A program made the position numbers and the translations under genes. Shown piece by piece: positions 5,904 through 8,698 of a stretch of DNA of 8,698 nucleotides; position 1 is the stretch's first letter; the number at the start of each line of letters is the position of its first letter. Origin of the DNA: Bacillaceae bacterium (GTDB lineage Bacteria; Bacillota; Bacilli; Bacillales; Amphibacillaceae); assembly GCA_030152985.1 (NCBI GenBank), contig JASLIE010000044.1, forward strand, positions 1-8,698. The letters run 5' to 3'. Under the pieces are notes generated by a model. That model searched no databases. It was not told the origin of the DNA and worked only from the letters and a program-made list of their open reading frames with translations.

Positions 5904-6767
5904 ATGTACTGTAAAGAATGTAAAATATATGTACAAACTCATGCGACACATTGTTATCGCTGTGGTTCCTTAGTTAAACAACGTAAATTTCATGTGAGAA
6001 AAGTACCAGGAATATTACTTTTACTATCATTATTGCTTTCAAGTGCGATCTTAATTACAGTTTTAAATGCAGATCAAGAACTAGTGAGTCGTGACGGTTC
6101 ATATACAACATCAGTTAAAGAACAAGCCGAGCGACTCAGTCACCTTCCCCCAATTGAGTCTGAAATTAATATGAGCAAAGTAGAGCTTATTTTAACTCAG
6201 GCACAACCAACGATTTATACAATTATTACAAAAGCCGGTCAAGGTTCAGGTTTTCTTTATGATATGCAGGGGCACATCGTTACAAACGCTCATGTTGTAG
6301 AGGGGACAAAAAGTGTCGAGGTTATCACTAAAAATGGTTTAAAATACAGAGGCATTGTTCTCGGACGTGCTCAGACGACCGATATTGCTGTCATAAAAGT
6401 GAAACAGTTTGAAGGTAAGCAACCTTATCCAATTATGTCTGAGGGTAAGATAGCGAATGGTGAACATGTGATCGCAGTCGGAAGTCCTGAGGGCAAAAGA
6501 AATCATGTTACACTTGGCTATGTAGTCGGATCAATTAAAGAAATTGTCTCTGAAACATATCGTTATAAAAACACCTATGAAGTAAGTGCCAATCTGCTTC
6601 CAGGAAATAGTGGTGGACCTTTAATTTCAGTAGAAGATGAAAAAATAATTGGAATTAATTCAATGGGAATAAATGAAGAAATTAATAAAACAACAGATAT
6701 GACACAAGGCTTATCCCTTCCAATAGAAGAAGTTAAACCAATGATTGATTTGTTTATTAATCAATAA
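5904..6767 (+). CDS. Membrane-anchored trypsin-like serine protease with N-terminal zinc ribbon
   Basis: The product has 287 residues in three parts. Residues 3-21 form a zinc ribbon (C3-x2-C6, then C17-x2-C20-G). Residues 22-33 are basic, and 35-54 form a single membrane helix. By the positive-inside rule the ribbon is cytoplasmic and the rest lies outside the cell. After a linker (55-95), a chymotrypsin-fold domain of the HtrA/DegP type (S1C) carries a complete triad: H130 in TNAHVV, D160 in TTDIAVIKV and S236 in GNSGGPL. The protein ends about 50 residues after the serine, so the PDZ domain usual in HtrA/DegP is absent. Proteolysis of misfolded or signalling envelope proteins is plausible, but the substrate is unknown. 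ATG 5904 is preferred over GTG 5895 from the ribosome site. The gene has a TATAAT upstream and no obvious terminator downstream, so the PepF gene 69 bases later may be read through from it. Confidence 0.88.
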   Translation: MYCKECKIYVQTHATHCYRCGSLVKQRKFHVRKVPGILLLLSLLLSSAILITVLNADQELVSRDGSYTTSVKEQAERLSHLPPIESEINMSKVELILTQAQPTIYTIITKAGQGSGFLYDMQGHIVTNAHVVEGTKSVEVITKNGLKYRGIVLGRAQTTDIAVIKVKQFEGKQPYPIMSEGKIANGEHVIAVGSPEGKRNHVTLGYVVGSIKEIVSETYRYKNTYEVSANLLPGNSGGPLISVEDEKIIGINSMGINEEINKTTDMTQGLSLPIEEVKPMIDLFINQ

Positions 6768-6797
6768 ATTTGAGTGAATAATAATATATATCTAAGT

Positions 6798-6803
6798 TAT
6801 AAT
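6798..6803 (+). promoter_or_regulatory. Candidate -10 element before the PepF gene
   Basis: TATAAT in a very AT-rich 69-base gap, with a second TATACT at 6808-6813. Neither has a convincing -35 at 16-18 bases; the nearest TTGAGT (6770-6775) is 22 bases from the first. A promoter here is likely from context, but its exact form is uncertain. Confidence 0.35.
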
Positions 6804-6836
6804 CAGTTATACTAGATAAAGAAAGGGAGTGTTTAT

Positions 6837-8630
6837 ATGAGTCAGTTTTTACATAGAGATGAGGTTAGTTCAAAAGAAACATGGGATTTATCCCACTTTT
6901 TTAAAACTGAAACACAATTTGAAGAAGCAGTTAAACAGATACAGCAAGAAGCTAGCGAGTTTGTAAAAATATATAAAGGTAAAATAAGTGATTCAAGCGA
7001 TGTGAATCACTGCTTATTAAACTATGCAAAGCTTTATGAGCGAATTATTCCGATTGATGCTTACGCAAGTTTAAATTTAAGTGTTGATCAAACAAATGAG
7101 AAACATCAAATGCGTGCAGCTAAATGGAATCAAATTTTAGCTGAGGTCATGAGTGAGGTCTCGTTTGTAGATAGTGAATTACTTAGTTTGCCAACTGAAA
7201 TACTTGAAGAAGCGATTGAGCAAAGTGCTGATTTTTCAAGATATTTAGATCGACTAATTGAAAAGAAACCTTATACATTGCATCCAGAAGTTGAAAAAGT
7301 ATTAGCTGGTTTTTCATCGATTTTTGAAGCACCTTATGAGCTTTATAATACAAGTAAAATGTTAGATATTAATTTTCCTGACTTTCATGCAGGGGGAAAA
7401 GAACATCCTTTAAGCTATGTGTCTTTTGAAGGAAGTTTAGAATATGAGGCAGATACTGAGAAAAGAAGAGCTGCATTTGCTGCTTTTTCTAAGGAATTAA
7501 GGAAGTATCAACATACAACGGCAAAAATCTATGACACGCATCTACAAACAGAAAAGAAGTTAGCAGATTTACGGGGTTATGAATCAGTGATTGATTACCT
7601 ACTTCAAAGTCAAGAGGTTGATAGGTCGCTTTATCATCGTCAAATTGATTTAATTATGACTGAGTTAGCTCCGCATATGCGAAGATATGCCAGGTTAATT
7701 CAAAAAGTATATAATTTAGATAAAATGACCTATGCGGATTTAAAAGTTCCCTTAGATCCAACTTATTTACCTAAAGTAAGTTATGAAGATGCTAAAAAGT
7801 ATATTAAAGATGCCTTAGCTATCTTAGGTGATGATTATAATTTAATGCTTAACCAAGCATTTGATGAGCGATGGATAGATTATGCTCAAAATAAAGGTAA
7901 ATCAACAGGTGCTTTTTGTTCAAGCCCATTTGGTGTGCATCCCTATATCTTAGTTTCGTGGTCTGATCAAATGGAAGATGTCTTTACCTTAATTCACGAG
8001 CTCGGACATGCTGGGCATTTTAACTATGCAAACGCCCATCAAAATGTTTTTAATGCCAACTCATCAATGTACTTTGTTGAAGCACCATCCACAATGAATG
8101 AGATGCTTTTAGCTCGTGATTTATTAAATAAATCGACTGACAAACGATTTAAACGTTGGGTTATTTCATCACTTATTTCTGGTACATATTACCATAACTT
8201 TGTGACACATTTATTAGAGGCAGCTTATCAACGCGAAGTTTATAAATTAATTGATGCAAAAGAAAGTGTAAATGCTCCTACCTTAAATAAAATAAAACGT
8301 AATGTGCTTGAAGCATTTTGGGGAGATGCGGTTGAAATAACAGATGGTGCTGAATTAACGTGGATGCGTCAACCTCACTATTATATGGGGCTTTATCCCT
8401 ACACTTATTCAGCAGGACTGACAATTTCAACGCAAGTATCTAATCGTATATTAGAAGAAGGACAAACAGCCGTTGAAGATTGGATAGAAGTGCTTAAATT
8501 AGGTGGTTCTAAAAAGCCATTAGAGCTTGCACAACTTGCTGGAGTTGATTTATCAACTGAAAAACCCTTACGTGAAACAATTCGCTATATAGGTTCTTTA
8601 GTAGATGAATTAATCGAACTAACAGAGTAA
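6837..8630 (+). CDS. pepF: Oligoendopeptidase F, M3 metallopeptidase
   Basis: This cytosolic zinc endopeptidase cleaves short peptides of roughly 7-17 residues and takes part in peptide turnover. The 597-residue length is normal for PepF. The zinc site is complete: H387-E388-L-G-H391, and E415 in FVEAPSTMNE, 28 residues after the first histidine, as in other M3 enzymes (thimet oligopeptidase H473/E502 differ by 29). The N-terminal oligopeptidase F domain covers about residues 115-185 and the M3 catalytic domain about 205-580. The C-terminal HYYMGLYPYTYSAGL segment (about 513-527) is the family's substrate-binding tyrosine-rich stretch. GGGAG at 6825-6829 lies 7 bases before ATG 6837. No terminator follows; the next gene begins 23 bases after the stop, which suggests an operon continuing beyond the window. 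No truncation or frameshift is seen. Confidence 0.95.
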   Translation: MSQFLHRDEVSSKETWDLSHFFKTETQFEEAVKQIQQEASEFVKIYKGKISDSSDVNHCLLNYAKLYERIIPIDAYASLNLSVDQTNEKHQMRAAKWNQILAEVMSEVSFVDSELLSLPTEILEEAIEQSADFSRYLDRLIEKKPYTLHPEVEKVLAGFSSIFEAPYELYNTSKMLDINFPDFHAGGKEHPLSYVSFEGSLEYEADTEKRRAAFAAFSKELRKYQHTTAKIYDTHLQTEKKLADLRGYESVIDYLLQSQEVDRSLYHRQIDLIMTELAPHMRRYARLIQKVYNLDKMTYADLKVPLDPTYLPKVSYEDAKKYIKDALAILGDDYNLMLNQAFDERWIDYAQNKGKSTGAFCSSPFGVHPYILVSWSDQMEDVFTLIHELGHAGHFNYANAHQNVFNANSSMYFVEAPSTMNEMLLARDLLNKSTDKRFKRWVISSLISGTYYHNFVTHLLEAAYQREVYKLIDAKESVNAPTLNKIKRNVLEAFWGDAVEITDGAELTWMRQPHYYMGLYPYTYSAGLTISTQVSNRILEEGQTAVEDWIEVLKLGGSKKPLELAQLAGVDLSTEKPLRETIRYIGSLVDELIELTE

Positions 8631-8653
8631 AAATTAAATTAGGGGGAGTTTTG

Positions 8654-8698
8654 ATGGAGCAAAAGAAGTATCATTTAAAAATTATTATTCCCTTTATT
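8654..8698 (+). CDS. Start of an unidentified protein, cut by the window end
   Basis: Only 15 codons are visible: MEQKKYHLKIIIPFI, basic then hydrophobic, as at the start of a signal peptide or membrane helix. The strong AGGGGGAG (8641-8648) lies 5 bases before the ATG. Spacing of 23 bases from the PepF stop, with no terminator between, suggests co-transcription. The family cannot be judged from so little. Confidence 0.6.
   Translation, partial: MEQKKYHLKIIIPFI

Noticed and set aside
6768..6836. Repeated GTTATA units and alternating AT as a possible operator or small RNA
   Set aside because: The copies are short and irregular, no hairpin forms, and the AT bias explains them. They are better read as promoter -10-like sequence.
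1..8698. Mobile element, defence system, CRISPR array, tRNA or riboswitch
   Set aside because: I saw no transposase, integrase, direct-repeat spacing, cloverleaf or long structured leader. Untranslated gaps are at most about 145 bases and hold promoters, terminators and ribosome sites.

Overview
The window is AT-rich, densely packed chromosomal DNA of a low-GC Gram-positive bacterium (Bacillota, most likely Bacillales). The evidence is strong AGGAGG-type ribosome binding sites, TTGaca/TATAAT promoters, short perfect hairpins followed by T runs, one sigma-B-like promoter, and the gene families themselves: M17 aminopeptidase, PepF, and a Tat-exported GMC dehydrogenase pair. A Staphylococcaceae/Macrococcus-like or Bacillaceae host is a guess; nothing here fixes the genus. 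No phage, insertion sequence, CRISPR array, tRNA or rRNA is visible. No stretch over 300 bases lacks a gene.

Layout. (1) 1-1566, plus strand: the last ~365 codons of a leucyl aminopeptidase cut by the window edge, followed after 21 bases by a small glutamine/glutamate-rich lipoprotein. (2) 1565-1810: a palindromic terminator shared with a convergent 53-codon gene on the minus strand, which encodes a two-helix membrane protein with its own promoter. (3) 1819-2793, minus strand: a transporter of the bile acid:sodium symporter/ACR3 superfamily that lacks two residues known to matter for arsenite export. (4) 2904-3273: a 98-residue uncharacterised protein, possibly under sigma-B, closed by a terminator. 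(5) 3296-5856: a two-gene operon encoding a Tat-signal small subunit (gluconate 2-dehydrogenase subunit 3 family) and an FAD-dependent GMC oxidoreductase. (6) 5870-6767: a membrane-anchored trypsin-like protease with a cytoplasmic zinc ribbon and no PDZ domain. (7) 6837-8630: oligoendopeptidase F, then the first 15 codons of a further gene running off the end.

How the genes relate. The window looks like ordinary housekeeping and accessory metabolism made of several short transcription units rather than one integrated system. Two units handle peptides: the intracellular metallopeptidases M17 and PepF, which finish peptide breakdown. One surface protease could respond to or process envelope proteins. 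The GMC pair forms one exported redox enzyme: the flavin subunit has no signal of its own and presumably leaves the cell folded, carried by its Tat-signal partner. No cytochrome subunit is adjacent, so its electron acceptor is open. The points most worth a second look are this enzyme's cysteine cluster and acceptor, the unannotated small membrane protein, the atypical ACR3-like transporter and the zinc-ribbon/protease architecture.
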